From Fistularia commersonii (taxonomy: Eukaryota; Chordata; Actinopteri; Syngnathiformes; Fistulariidae), in the NCBI GenBank assembly GCA_037954325.1, contig JBBMNZ010000017.1, positions 8,461,001 through 8,525,000 on the forward strand: a stretch of 64,000 nt of DNA. The letters run 5' to 3'. Below, in pieces: positions 45,101-56,979 of this stretch (position 1 is its first letter; each line of letters begins with the position of its first letter). Made by a program: the position numbers and the translations under genes. The notes under the pieces were generated by a model. That model made no database searches and had not been told where the DNA came from. It worked only from the letters and a program-made list of their open reading frames with translations.

Positions 45101-47218
45101 GATTCGTTGTTGCGATACACCTGGTTGAAATGAATTTTGAGTTTTCATATGGCTAACAATAACATTTTTCACAAATTAGATGTCAATACCTCAAAGAAGT
45201 AGGGTGGAGGCTCCTCTGGAACATACACGGCTGACCCAACAATGACGTAGCGGCAGTCGTCTGTGAAAAGGCTACACTCTCGATTGAGGTGTTCTCCATT
45301 CGAGGCCACATTAGTTACATGGAGAAGTGAGAAGAATCGTTCAAACAGGCGACCACGAATATTGAGAGATCGCTGATCATTGGCTGTTAGGAGAGTCTCT
45401 CCCTCTTGGCCTCTCAGCAGGTCCTGAGCTGCCTGGCATCCTTGGTACTCGTATATCTGTAAGAGAATATGAGAGCTGGCAGTCAGCCTTTCCTGCTTCA
45501 TTAGCTCTGGGAAATGGAGTACGTCGCCTATTACAGTTCTGGTCAATATGCCAAACAATGACACAAATAATGAAGAGGCCGACCAGATTGTACCTAATTC
45601 TTATTTTAGCAGTCATAACAATGATGAGTGGTTGAAAGGGGAGCTTTGGAGATGATGTTTCTTCCTTTAAATACTACAAAAATGCAGGGCAATTTCATTC
45701 TGACTGGCATTTGTCGACCGTCATGTCTAGTAGGCTTTTACACTGAAAGAGCCGGTGATTTAGTCATAATATGCGTTCAGCAGAAGAACAGAAAACAAGG
45801 ATGTATATTATCAAAATTTCTTGAAAAGGAAGATGGATTATAAAAATGACAGCTATGGATAAAGGGATGGCAGATAAATTTAGTTAAGGCACAACTGGCA
45901 AAATAACACGATTTTTGGCACTAACAATACTCTCCCTTTGTCGCTGGATTTGGGTCTGATATATCCAGTTATGAATGGGGATCGGTCACTGTTTCTATTC
46001 TAACATCCCAGTGACGTTCTTTTTGGGCTCAGGTGGACAGCTTGACATCAGCATTGTATCTTCTTCAATTACAACTCGATGAAAGAAATTTTGAATTCCT
46101 TCCAAAGAGTTCCTTTTTTGACAACGGAGTGCACTTTCTCAACCTCCCATTTTGTTTCTTAATAAATCCGCATGACTTCCCATGTTATCAACTAATTTGA
46201 GCTATGTGATAGACGGATGGGTGCATCGCCAGGGGGCTTTTTTGGGAATATTTTGTAATTTTTATTTGGGTCCTAGGCCTCCTTGAAATATCAGTTTTGT
46301 AAATAATTATCCACAAGCTAATTGATGAAGTGGAAAGGGTTGACGTGGAAAGGGTTTGGCCGTGCACCGGGCTATTTTCAGGAGCAGTGTAGCCCAGTTT
46401 GCTTGCAGCAGACACAGCTAGATGTTTGGATTTGTTACACATGGTTCTTGAATTCATCACTTTTTTCTTGACTAAAATAGCTTCTGCTTCCTGTAGAAAT
46501 ATCAGCGGTTCTAGTTAATTGGCAGTGAAACACAGGAATGGACAGTGTTTTTTTTTTTTTCAGATCCACTATTTGCAAGCATCACTGCTTCTTGTTCCAT
46601 TCAACAGTTGAACAAGAGCACACAAACATAATTGCAATCGCCTGTTGATGGGCTGATGTGGGTGGTTGGAAAATTTAAACGTATCACTTATCACCAAACC
46701 TTATTACATACATTGTGCAAGAGGCACAAAGGTCCAAGAGGACTTGTTTTCACATCTGACCGTAGAGAAAAGCAGAAATTGCTCCATCCCTGGTGCAGAT
46801 TGACTAATCTTCTTTGTCCCCTTTCTAGTGCTGATTGAAAAATCAGTTCTTCAAACAAGAAATCACAGCATCATTAAAAAATGCCACACTAAAATGTGTC
46901 AACTCAATAGTATCCGGGTCAAGTCCTGGGGGAAAAAAAAATACATGGTTCAGTTTAGACTCTACTTACTTCCAGAGATGTCTGGTCAGATGAGAAGGCG
47001 ATGAAGCACCGACCGTCGGGTGAGAACTTCCTGAGGAAGCATGGTGGCTTCTCCACATTGACCACAGTGAAGTTAGGAAACAAGTTCTGGTGGAAGCAGC
47101 GGACTCTATACCAGTGAGCTCCAGGTCGGCCCGAGCAGATACGACGCCTCTCAAGACGGTGCACCACATTCTGAATTTGGATCCGTCTGGGCTTCAGGGT
47201 AGGGGCGTCCTCATTCAT
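38944..47218 (-). CDS. det1: det1 (DET1 partner of COP1 E3 ubiquitin ligase), complete, eight coding exons
   Basis: The coding exons on the minus strand are 47218-46970, 45456-45190, 45120-44908, 44658-44435, 43324-43195, 42690-42500, 40193-40002 and 39133-38944. All have AG/GT borders and consistent phases. The total is 1656 nt, 551 residues plus stop (human protein 550). The protein starts MNEDAPTLKPRRIQ and ends NFHMRHVCV, and is nearly collinear with human DET1 throughout. Known for the family: a WD-like nuclear protein that joins DDB1, DDA1 and UBE2E enzymes and, with COP1, forms a CUL4 ubiquitin ligase acting on c-Jun and ETS factors. No key segment is missing, and the gene looks functional. 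An in-frame extension upstream of 47218 has no ATG, so this start is preferred. Confidence 0.97.
40002..40193 (-). CDS. det1: det1 coding exon 7
   Basis: The acceptor CCTCAG ends at 40194 and the donor is GTACAG at 40001. It encodes FKDTIVNAKYGGHTEAVRRL through VSVMERPKTCGDHPI. It is split by Arg codons on both sides. The upstream 2.3-kb intron holds an antisense LINE fragment. Confidence 0.96.
41230..41690 (+). mobile_element. non-LTR retrotransposon fragment, pol C-terminus, inside a det1 intron
   Basis: With frameshifts it reads MKGKAYKTAVRPGM, EMKMLRF, RWFGHVQRIDSEYIGRKMLR and LELPGRKE, then degenerates. It belongs to the same family as 31900-32205 and 32985-33510. It lies antisense to det1 and begins just after a poly-A run of about 19 (41214-41232). 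Confidence 0.7.
42500..42690 (-). CDS. det1: det1 coding exon 6
   Basis: The acceptor TGGCAG ends at 42691 and the donor is GTACGC at 42499. It encodes PSFFVVYNMVSTEVLAVFEN through CSASSNNYARQVQR. It has one residue more than human (HSQAVQF versus HSEVQF), which accounts for 551 residues. Confidence 0.95.
43150..43194. repeat. TG/CA tract abutting the det1 exon 5 donor
   Basis: TG-rich on plus, so CA-rich in the det1 transcript. The intron starts GTACGCACACACACACACGC, leaving no spacer between 5' splice site and repeat. Confidence 0.85.
43195..43324 (-). CDS. det1: det1 coding exon 5
   Basis: The acceptor TTCAG ends at 43325. It completes Arg and reads FFQFFDQLRRLRMWKMQLLD through VVTLRVTDPSQ. 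The donor GTACGC at 43194 runs straight into a CA-repeat on the minus strand. 130 nt, so skipping would shift the frame. Confidence 0.95.
44435..44658 (-). CDS. det1: det1 coding exon 4
   Basis: The acceptor CTCAG ends at 44659 and the donor is GTACAC at 44434. It encodes VTPEGTFLDVRTIGRFCYED through HRLLVYLWRRAEQDGSATAK. The middle (AEAQAESQPGFPRLYTD) is the most divergent part of the protein. It leaves two bases of an Arg codon. Confidence 0.95.
44908..45120 (-). CDS. det1: det1 coding exon 3
   Basis: The acceptor AACCAG ends at 45121 and the donor is GTGAGA at 44907. It encodes VYRNNESVTPNPRSPLEDYS through LSVQQQTIHVFQ. Almost unchanged relative to human. 71 codons, phase 0. The intron to exon 2 is only 69 bp. 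Confidence 0.96.
45190..45456 (-). CDS. det1: det1 coding exon 2
   Basis: The acceptor TTACAG ends at 45457. It encodes IYEYQGCQAAQDLL through NGEHLNRECSLFTDDCR to PPPYFFE. The donor GTATTG at 45189 is weaker than the others. 89 codons, phase 0 at both ends. Confidence 0.95.
46970..47218 (-). CDS. det1: det1 coding exon 1 (start codon)
   Basis: ATG at 47218-47216 begins MNEDAPTLKPRRIQ, aligned with human MDHHVSTIKPRRIQ. The exon continues through NFTVVNVEKPPCFLRKFSPD to DQTSLE. The donor is GTAAGT at 46969. 83 codons, phase 0. Confidence 0.95.
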
Positions 47219-47532
47219 GGTTATGGAATGGCGGCTGGCATTTGCTGGTACAAGCAGCGAGTACAATCAAACAACTACATCACAATTAGAGTCCAGGTAC
47301 CTGTGTGTTCAGGTGAGGATGCAAAAGGAAGGAAAAAACAGATGACAAACAAATTACAGATTTTACATTTGTGAACCATTTAGATATTTAGTGATTTGAT
47401 GAATTAATCACTTTTCACTCACAAATACTATACAATCCAAGCTGCAGGGGAAAAAAAAAAGAAAAATAAGGATTTTTCAAACTATTTGAACCATTATAAT
47501 CCAAAAAACGGGTTATATTTTAAAACAATAAA

Positions 47533-47533
47533 T

Positions 47534-47562
<29 letters not shown>
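47533..47562. repeat. (CA)n microsatellite
   Basis: About 15 CA units, 0.3 kb upstream of the det1 start codon, probably in the 5' UTR intron. Confidence 0.9.
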
Positions 47563-47564
<2 letters not shown>

Positions 47565-47689
47565 TAGGTCCACACACTTGTAAATGCACACAGATATTCT
47601 CAGAAAACTTTCTTGGTTTTTACAGAGTTCAACTACTGAAAGATAACTCCGGGCTGCATTTTGAGTCAAATAATAGTGGTCTCACTAGA

Positions 47690-48255
47690 GTTTAGAGTCA
47701 AAGTGGCTCCCACTGACTTGACTAAAGTAACAATTTCCAAATGAGTGGGTGGCTGAACAGGTGGAGTTCATCACAGCTCCTACAAACTCTGAACGTTGAT
47801 ATAAGGTCTTTATGTTAATTGATAAGGAAATCCATCACATCCATAACCACTCTAGTCCAGTGTGCATAAGTGTATTGTTTGTTTAGCCTATTTCATTTAA
47901 TCAATTTATTCATCACAGAAAGTGACGTTACTGCCTCCTGACCTGCATTTTGCTCCCCATAATAACAGATAATTGAATTGTGATTACTTTGTTTCTTATT
48001 GGGCACGTTCCTTTGGTTTCTGAATGGCTTTCCAGAGGAAAAAAGGCTCACAGTGCGTCAGTCTTGGAAAAATGCTAATGGTTCTTTGTGCAATTATCCC
48101 TGACCAAAGAGTCTTGTTGAAATGTTGTAATTTGCCATAAAAGCATATGCAGTTTTGAGGGAAAAAAAACACTGGTTTGAAAAGAAAAATAAGATATGAG
48201 TGGCAGAAAGGATGTATAATTAGCCACTTGAAAATATAATTTAATTTTCCTTGTA
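47690..48255 (+). repeat. duplicated non-coding block, copy 1
   Basis: This segment is related, base by base with indels, to 50030-50560 in the same orientation. The best-conserved core (about 48061-48150) includes GCTAATGGTTCTTTGTGCAA and, further on, TAATTTGCCATAAAAGCA. There is no coding content. It could be an old local duplication or two insertions of an unrecognised repeat. Confidence 0.75.
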
Positions 48256-49014
48256 TAATATGCCTGATTAAACTTGAAACTGGAGACTTGGATGAGTAAT
48301 TGTACAAGATAAACAAAATCTGTCCAGTCAAAAATATTTTTCTTAATGCTCCTCAGCTGGACTGAGCACTACTATGTAAAACACCACAAAAACCATGCCA
48401 GCTTAGAACACTTGTGTATTCACTGACCCAAGTCGAATCAGACATCAGTTATCTATTTAATTTTAAGTTAAATGTATGAGTTTTAAAAGTAGAATAAGGA
48501 AACCAACCCAAGCATGATGTTTTTTGTCTATACCTTGCTCAGGAAAAGTTATCTAGACAGGAGCACAAAGAGAATGCAGTCCTGCACAAAGATGTCAAAC
48601 TTTAAAAATAAACATTCGAGGCCTGTTCAGTCACGGCAAAACCAAAAATTTATCAAAAACCAATGTTGAAAAACACAACATGATAAGTCAATTCAGTTTG
48701 GTGCTGCTTTCAGTAGCTCCTGCATCATGTGCCCTTAGATACACATTATCTTGTTCTTATATATGTCTGGTGTATGGAGTGCAAAACACAATACTGACTT
48801 AAAGGCCATTGCACAAATATCAATTTCAACACAAGAGAAGATGCAGTTTGAATTAATGAATAACAGCAGCATTTAATTTTGTTCAATGTGGCTTAACCTG
48901 CTCATTCAGCACATTCAACGGTGTAAAGAGCAAAGTATTTCATAAGAATATTTCATTCATTTAGATCTAGGATGTGTTTTTTAAGTGTTCCCTTTATTTT
49001 TTTGAGCAGTGTAT

Positions 49015-49066
49015 ATATATACACACACACACACATATATATACATATATGGGCGCGCACACACGT
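49015..49066. repeat. (TA)n/(CA)n mixed simple repeat
   Basis: A short run of TATATA, CACACA and ATATAC units, ending with GGGCGCGCACACACG. Confidence 0.85.
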
Positions 49067-49239
49067 ATCTATTGTACATGCCAGATTAGTCTCATACTGT
49101 TGGATGCATTTAACAAATCCTTACTTTGTAAACCCTTTAGCGACATTTGACTGGGCTGTGCTGTAAATTTTGTACATATAAACTATGGGCTTAATGATTA
49201 AAAAACAAAACAACAGAGGTGGATTCAGCAGTCTCCTGA

Positions 49240-49960
49240 TCTCTGTCGAAATTGTTTCGTGACAGTATCGAGTCTCAACTACCTTAAAGTGTAAATGATG
49301 CTAAGCCGGGACGACATTTAGACGTGAATTCAACTGCATTCAGTCTTCGGTTTGTAACACCGGAATTCTAGTCGCTTAATCGCTGTTTTTAAAACCTAAA
49401 TCACGCCGCTATCGGCGTCTTTCTGGATACTTCAGCTTCGGCTCATTGTGTTAGCAGCAGCTAACAGGCTCGCTAGCTTGAAGCGAGCATTAGCTTTCAC
49501 AACCACTCATTACAACAACGTTCAGCTTCATTTCCTCCGTGAAGTTCGAAAATTACGCAAACCTGTCACATTTCTGCCGGTGTCCGACTGAACAGTGCAC
49601 TTCTGTCAAGGCTGGAGCCGCTGTGATTGTTATGGGTCAACCGCGGAGGCACCATAGAAGAAGAGAGCGGCATTTGTCTGAAGCGGCGCTCACGGGCCGC
49701 CGACCCCAACAGCGCCCCCATGTTCTCCGCGGAACAAAATAGTAATGCACCCTGGAGCAGCGATATATGATAAGATTGTGCTGTGGTTTCAAAAGTGTCA
49801 AATATAGTGAGCGATGATATACAAAATTGCAATACATTTCAACAACGCAAATACTCACGCTCTGTTCGTGCGGTTTAATCAGAAAACCGTGTTGCGGATG
49901 TTCTCACACTATAGCCGCCATTCGGCCGCCAAGACGGAAATAACATACAGATATCGCCAT
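49240..49960 (-). promoter_or_regulatory. det1: probable det1 promoter and non-coding first exon
   Basis: This is the only CpG-rich, less AT-rich segment upstream of det1. On the minus strand AATGGCGGC (49922-49914), a YY1-type initiator-proximal motif, precedes a possible first exon that would end at 49859 with donor GTGAGT. Another donor, CAG|GTTTGC, lies near 49561. The segment also holds repeated GCTAGC/TTAGC words, like the map1lc3b promoter. Transcription start and 5' UTR splicing are inferred. Confidence 0.5.
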
Positions 49961-50029
49961 CTCAAATCCCTGGGAGATCAACAAGGTAACTTGATTGGGC
50001 ATCACTCAGGAAACCAGTAGTAGTTATAC

Positions 50030-50560
50030 CAGTGTCAAAGTGGCACTTGCTCACATTATCGAAGTGCCAATTTTCTTATCAGCAGGTGGGTTGGCAGGTG
50101 AAGCTTTGAACATAATTAAAATGGTTTCAGCTACACTGAAAAGAAAAGTCACATACCTTCAGCTGCCTTGTTCCTCTGCTCTTGTACCTGCAGTGTTTTT
50201 GTTGGGCGTATTTCATTCAATTGATTTGTTTATAAGATTACGCAACATTAATGCCCTCTGACCTGGGTTTTGCTGAGCATAATAGATAATTAGATCATGA
50301 TTATCACATTTCTCATGCGGCTTGTATGGATTGAGAATAGATTAATAGAAAGTAAGACTCACAGAACGTTGGTCTTGGAAGACTGCTAATGGTTCTTTGT
50401 GCAATTATCCCTGACGAAAGAGACTCATTTAAATGTCGTAATTTGCCATAAAAGCACATGTAGTGGGCATCGGAGGGCAGTTTGAAAAGAAAAATGAAGA
50501 ACTGAATAAAGAGAAGAATTTGAAATTATCCACTTGAAAATTTAATGGCATTTTCCTTTT
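50030..50560 (+). repeat. duplicated non-coding block, copy 2
   Basis: Partner of 47690-48255, same orientation, about 2.3 kb away. The conserved core is at about 50371-50460; the outer parts are much more diverged. The det1 promoter region lies between the two copies. Confidence 0.75.
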
Positions 50561-53500
50561 AAAACCTGTACTTCTAGATGTAAATGTGTCTTTGTGCAAT
50601 ATTTTGATGCATGAGTGCATGTGTTTCTTGTTGTTTCTAAATCATTGGTGAGTGCAGCAATGTGAGTGCACGTGTTTGTGTGTAACAACAATAAACTGCA
50701 TGAGAGTAATTCAAAATTGAGAGTACCTCCCATCCTCCAGTTTTTCTTGTTATTTTCTGTCTGATAAATGCTCTGCACACAGGACCCTCGCTTGAGCTTT
50801 TAGCATCCGCTCATGAAGTAGAGAAGAACCTGAGAGTCTACATCTGAGTGTTTTTAGACACTTTTTAGCCTTTCTGCTTGAAGACTGTGCCTATTGAAGA
50901 TCACTTTTTTTTTCATCTGTCTGTGCTTTTGTTGGCAGTAGCCATTCTTCTCTCTTCTCCACATCCTCCCTCCCCTAAGTGAAACAGCACAGACATTTTG
51001 ATCTCTATAGCAGGCTTTTGGCAACTTCCCTATAATCCATAAGCACTGGAAAACTTCAAATTTTCAGTATGAGAAAATAACAGATGCTCAATAATAAATA
51101 ATTATAAAAAATGTTATAAAATAATCGCTGCATAATCAAACTAGCATGACATTTCAGGGGATCGCAGAGAAATAACCCAAAAAATTGGTAACAAAAGAGG
51201 TTTCCATATGTATTTCATCTCAAAAATAAAAAAAGAAATAATTTTTTTTCATGAAAATTCAAGGCAACTGTAAGAGATGCGTGACAGATTCTATCAATTT
51301 CCACATTGTATGAATATGAGACTGGAAGATCAAAATAAGACCATTTTTCTGTACCCAAAACCAAGTAGGGACAATTTACATACATGCATGCACAGACAGC
51401 CACATGCACACAATCGCACGCACGCACACACAGACACACTCACAGGTTTTCTTATAATAGAAACAAAATAACACATTTCATATTAGAAACTCTTCACTTC
51501 TCATGTCCAAGAGATGATTAGTGAAACTTTTTCAAGCAGAAAATAATAAAGCTGAACAGAATCAACTGCCTTTGCCATCATATGAAAACGGAATTTTATA
51601 CAAGAGCATATACATAGACAACCGGGTGGAAAGTACCGAGCAAATTCATTGGACTAGATAAAATCCCACTGTAAAAGGCACTTAGAAAAGGTTACTCCAG
51701 GCATGGGGAGAAAATAAATACATTCTTTACCATTTTCTCCATCTTATTTTCACAGTGTTTGGCATTTACCAACAGCTTTTAACTTTCCGATCCAGCCTCA
51801 TTTTCAAACACAGTAGGACATTTTAGCATTGTAACTCTCCAAGCTTCATGCAGCTGAACATTTCGTGCCGTTGTGACAATGGATGATTTCTTCTTTTTGT
51901 CTGAGAAATTATAGTGATCACAAATGCATTATGGCAGGCCCGATGTGCCGCAGCCTCCTGAGCAGTGCTGAGAGTGGACTTCCGTACTATAAAGTGGATG
52001 GGGAGAAATGAGGGTCTTTCTTTCTCCTACATGGATGGATTAATGAACCATTCAACTGGGTCGGGGAAAAAAAAGTGTTCACACTTTTTAATGATAGCAC
52101 AAATCATGCTTTTAATGCATGAATGAATGCAGGATGAATCATGTACCATAAAATCATGGTAGCCACCCCGAACAGACAATTAAGTCACAACCACTTAATA
52201 GATGATTAAATAAGATATTTCACTTTATTTTTACTGTATAATCTAAAATTCTTGATTCCTCAACATACATATACACATGCTTTTTGACATCGTAGGTGGA
52301 ACATTAAGCACTTTTTAGAATGTGTTTTAGAATACATTTTTCTACTTGATAATTTACTGATGTAAGTTCAATGCAGATTATTATGAGACGGAGTTCAACA
52401 GGTATCACCCCAAAAGATACCAGTTGTGGTTCAGTTACCCAATTTTTGTAAAGGACTCATGAGGAGTTCATCTTTACTTCAAGTGTCAGCTCATTATCAC
52501 GTTCTCAGATGTTCCCACATTGGGCGGTGCACATGGCTGGAAGTCCAAGCTGATCATTATAAATCAAATAGAATTTGAAAATGATTAGGAATAGTTTGTT
52601 TGAACCTTACTTCTGAAACAAAGTGAAGATGTTACGCGATCGGACATGTTTTGTCAATATGTATTTTCTGAATTTTACATTAATCGTTTTTCAGTATTCT
52701 CTGATCACATATTTTTTTCCCAGGTAATTTTTTTTTCTAAATTTGTTTTTAGAAATAACAGGAACATAGCATATGTGCACTAGAAGGAAATCACACAAAA
52801 TAAACCATAAACTGTCTAAAAAAAATAATCTCAAGTTCACCACAAAATATCAAAAGATATCACATTGAAGTAAATAAAATATCATAGAACAAATAAAAAT
52901 GCTGAGTAAAATTTAAAGACAATATAAATTCACCTCTAAATCCCTCACACATAAATATTGTGTGAGGAACAAGTACTATGTCAAATGAGGAAAGCCAACA
53001 GTGTTGGCATCATTGTTAAAGAACAGCTTATTGAAATAAATAAAATAGAAACATAAACAAATAACTAACTAACTAACTAAATATGTGATGAACATAATTT
53101 AAATTTGAACTTTTTCTGGAAATTTAAGGAAAATTCAGATCATATTTGACTATATTAAGTCATGATAAAGTGATAATTTTTTCTGCAGCAAGAGTCTCAG
53201 TCTGTGTTCAGCAGGTTATCATTTAGACCGTGAGGAGGAAAGTATTCTGAGTATTCAGCGGAGGGAAAACTCGATCATAAGAATACTGCATGTACTTTGA
53301 TTAAATCAAAACTGAATAGTACTAAACTGTGTGTTATGATGAATGGCAACAAATTTAATACTTGAACGGCCATAAGTATTGAAATTTGGAACCGATTTGA
53401 TTTCAGATAATAAAGTGGGGACTTAAAAAATTAAATACAATCATAATACAAAGCGACTCTCAAAAGTTAGCATTTCAGGTCTATTTCAGAGGAAGACATG

Positions 53501-54128
53501 AAATAAGAGATAAAAAAGGACACATTAACTTCGGCAATCGTTTTTATTTGGTGTCTTCAGCCAGAGTACTTTCAAGTGTTTTGAAAAAGAACAGAAAAAA
53601 AGTAAAGCTGTGCAAACATTTTCTTTGAATGTGTTGCCTGCAACAAATTGTGCAGAAATAGGATTTATGGTGAAATAAGAATTACTACAAAAGAAACACC
53701 ACCCACAAAGAAAATTGTATACTTCTAATAATAATTATAATCAAAAGTATATGTTTTATAATTATTATATAATAATTATTAATATTATAATAATTATTCC
53801 TAATAATTCCTCTGTATACAAATATTTAATACTGAATTGTTCTATAATCAAATCATTTTAGCGATACACATAACAGGTTACATACACCACAAATTTTTTT
53901 TCTTCCAAACAGAAGTTTGATTCCTCTCAGAAAACTAGGGGATCAGATTGAAGCATTAGGAAGAGGCCACTGTTGTTTCTGCAATTTATCGTAATCATTA
54001 TGATGAGTATTATTATTAGTAGTAGACATATCATTCTGTTTACTAATTTTTGGGAGTTTTTTTTTTTCTCCCTCGACGCATGGGCCAAATCACGGCTAAT
54101 TAAGCTGGCATGGGAAAAGGTTCATGCG

Positions 54129-54164
54129 CACGCACATGCGCGCACACACACACACACACACACA
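54129..54164. repeat. CA-rich microsatellite
   Basis: GCACGCACATGCGCG followed by about 12 CA units. Confidence 0.88.
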
Positions 54165-56788
54165 TCCATACTCTGTGTGTACAGCTCAGCTTCATTCCTT
54201 TCTTAACATTTCAAGTTGGACCACCCTCGGACTGATTTTGTTGAAAACGAAGGTTTAGTTAAATTAATTTGCACATTGAACAAAAATGGGTCTGCCATAC
54301 ACATGTCCTGCAACCTGATGTTATTCATTTCAGTTTAAAAATGACTCTTCAGGTTCAGGAAGCTGTTCCCTATGACCGCCGGTTGAAAGGAGTGCCTCCC
54401 GCTCCATGTTTCACATTTTCATTTTCAATTTTCCTCAAGTGAGGATTAATTTTAGATTTGAGTTACCAGGGGGAAAGAGAGGACAGAGAAACTGCATCAA
54501 CCCAGAATGTTTGTCGGTCTCACTTCAGTGTTTATATTACTTATGTAATGTGTTATTTTGTTTAATTACCCGCCCCTCTCTCTCTCTCTCTCGATCAATG
54601 TAGATAACAGAAGCCTGTCATTTTACACTTACAGTGGTGATTTGTATTGTCTCTCAGATGCATTTATTGACTTTCTCTTGTGTTCATCATTTCAAACTGC
54701 CATATTTGTCTGTGTTCATCTCTGCATCCAGTCATCCGGAGCAGAACAGAGACAAGTGGCAAACAACAGGTGATCGCTGATCATCAACGGGACAATTATT
54801 TTCCCCAGGGGTCAAACTTTCCCCTCATCGGGTGAGGAGCACGAGATTTAGGGGGACACAATCATTTTGTCCTTTTTCCTCAAAGAAAGAGACATTGAAT
54901 CCAAAGGGAGTGCCTTAAAAAGAGGTCACCAGAACTTACTTCACCACAGACTCTTTTTCCCATTTCAGCGGGATGCGAGTGGCCTTGGTGGGGGACTGAG
55001 CGATTGTACACATTACAGCCTGGGTGCAACAGCTAGAGCCAAAGCAGGCCTGTAATTTTTGCCATTTGAGGGTGTGAGCTGAAATGCCTAGTGATGGCCA
55101 CTTTTCTATTATTATTCCCTTTGCAGAGTGCTGGTTGAAGGAAACAACCGTGCTTTAAGAACACGTCCATCAGTCGCAGGCAGCATTTGGAAATGGTATT
55201 TGTTAAAGTAACACTGTCATATATTGTCCACTGTAAGGAGCACATAGAGTTGCAGATGTGACACTTTATCCGCATCTGTCTCCTCTTATTTTGTCAATGC
55301 TAATTCTGCGATTCTCCTGGACACTCTTCCTTATGTCCCGAAATAAACACCGTGCACGTGCTGCTCGGGAGGATTTTCTGCGGCTGAACAGTGGATTGGA
55401 AATTGTGTCTGGATGAATCACACGAAGGATCGTGTAGCTCATCCATAAAGTAGTAAGCTTTATCAGGCCTTGGCAACAGGAAAGCTCTATATCTGACATG
55501 GCTGTATATTCACTTTATTTGATTTTGCACCTCGTTGAACAAAACAGCAAAGCTCTCCTGTAACTGAATCAAGGAAAACATGTTTACTTTTATCCTGACA
55601 AGAAAAAAAGGAGGGGAAAACAAAAACAAACAAAAACTGCCCTTTGGTCACATGTGGAGCTGACGGTGTTTCTCCAAATGATATTTACATAGTTTGAAGT
55701 AGGTATCAGCATTTCAAGCTGATGTATCATTCCAAAGCCAATGACGTGATGATTATATTGCGCATCTCCGCCTTCTAGAAGAATTAGACGTTTGCTTTTG
55801 GTCTGTTATGATTCCTGAGAATTGTCAGGCTTACCATTTCTTATCATGAGGGAGTAAGAAATTTTGTTTAGCATCTTGTCATTAGATTTTCTCGGGATGA
55901 ATTCCTTTTATCCTGCTTTCAGATGGATTCATTTTCACTGTGTTTGTCCCGAAAGGACAACCGCAGAAAAACAACAATTATTTCAACTGCCAGAAATAAA
56001 ATACAAACAGAAAACTGGCCACACATAAACTAAATGGGGTTTCTCTAAAAAGTGTCAATTCTGTCACAATGCACATTCTTTTTTCAGTAGATGGAATATT
56101 CCGAATCACATTACAACAAGAAAGAAATCAAACGTATAAAAGGTACTGAAGTAGACATAAACTGAATCAATTATTGATTATTTTCTCATAATTCCCAATG
56201 TTTTTCCATGCGAAGCAGTGTGGCAAACTTTGAGTTTTACAACAGCAAATTAAAAGCAATTTGTGAAATTACTATCGTATCACGGGACCGCCCGTTTTAG
56301 GGTGACTTGGCTTGTTGCAGGTGTTATCAGTCATGCTTATGAATAAAGATATCTAATACCAGATGAATAGCCTTTGCATGTTAATATTATAATAGTGCTT
56401 GCTCTTGATGGATAAAATTGTTTACAGACCGAGAACAAATAATGTGAAAGGGAGGTGTGATTGTACAAGACTTTATTCAATAAACACCATAAGTGACAGC
56501 GATGGAAGCATCGGCCTGAAAATGTAAATCTGGTATTTAGGATGTGTTTTGGTCCTGCAATTGAGGGACCCTCTGACACATCCTTCTTTACCTCCATCAG
56601 ATCTCTTTCACTCCATAAATGCCTTCTGTTTTCAGAACCACCTTCACATTTGCAGGTAAATGAGTTCTTAGTGAGTATTAACTAAGATCAGTGGCAGTTA
56701 TCTGATCAGACCAGGTCACATGGAACAAAGACCTCTCCTCTTCCTCCAGCCACCTGCACTGGCCTCTGTAAATGAGCTTGAAAGCCCA

Positions 56789-56893
56789 GGTTTGTGTGTG
56801 TGTGTGTGTGCATGCATGCATATGTGTGTGTGTTTGTGTGTGTGTGTGTGTGCATCCTGCCCCATCTAAGTTTGTTTGTCTATGCATAGCTTG

Positions 56894-56931
<38 letters not shown>

Positions 56932-56979
56932 ATGCACTTGGGTGTGTGTGTGTGTATATTTGCGTATTTGCGTGTGAGT
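56789..56979. repeat. compound (TG)n microsatellite
   Basis: Three TG tracts (56789-56810, 56823-56852 and 56896-56956) are separated by short unique DNA with GCATGCATGCAT. Long open frames on both strands here are repeat artefacts. Confidence 0.9.

Noticed and set aside
47219..47266. In-frame extension upstream of the det1 start
   Set aside because: It contains no ATG. The chosen start aligns with the human N-terminus.
50370..50400. TGGAAGACT, identical to the 5' end of miR-7, near det1
   Set aside because: In human a mir-7 gene lies between DET1 and AEN, so I looked for it. The rest of the mature sequence does not match and no hairpin partner is present.
56789..56979. Regular repeats that might suggest an array
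   Set aside because: Simple TG microsatellites without unique spacers; not a CRISPR-type array, and the genome is eukaryotic.
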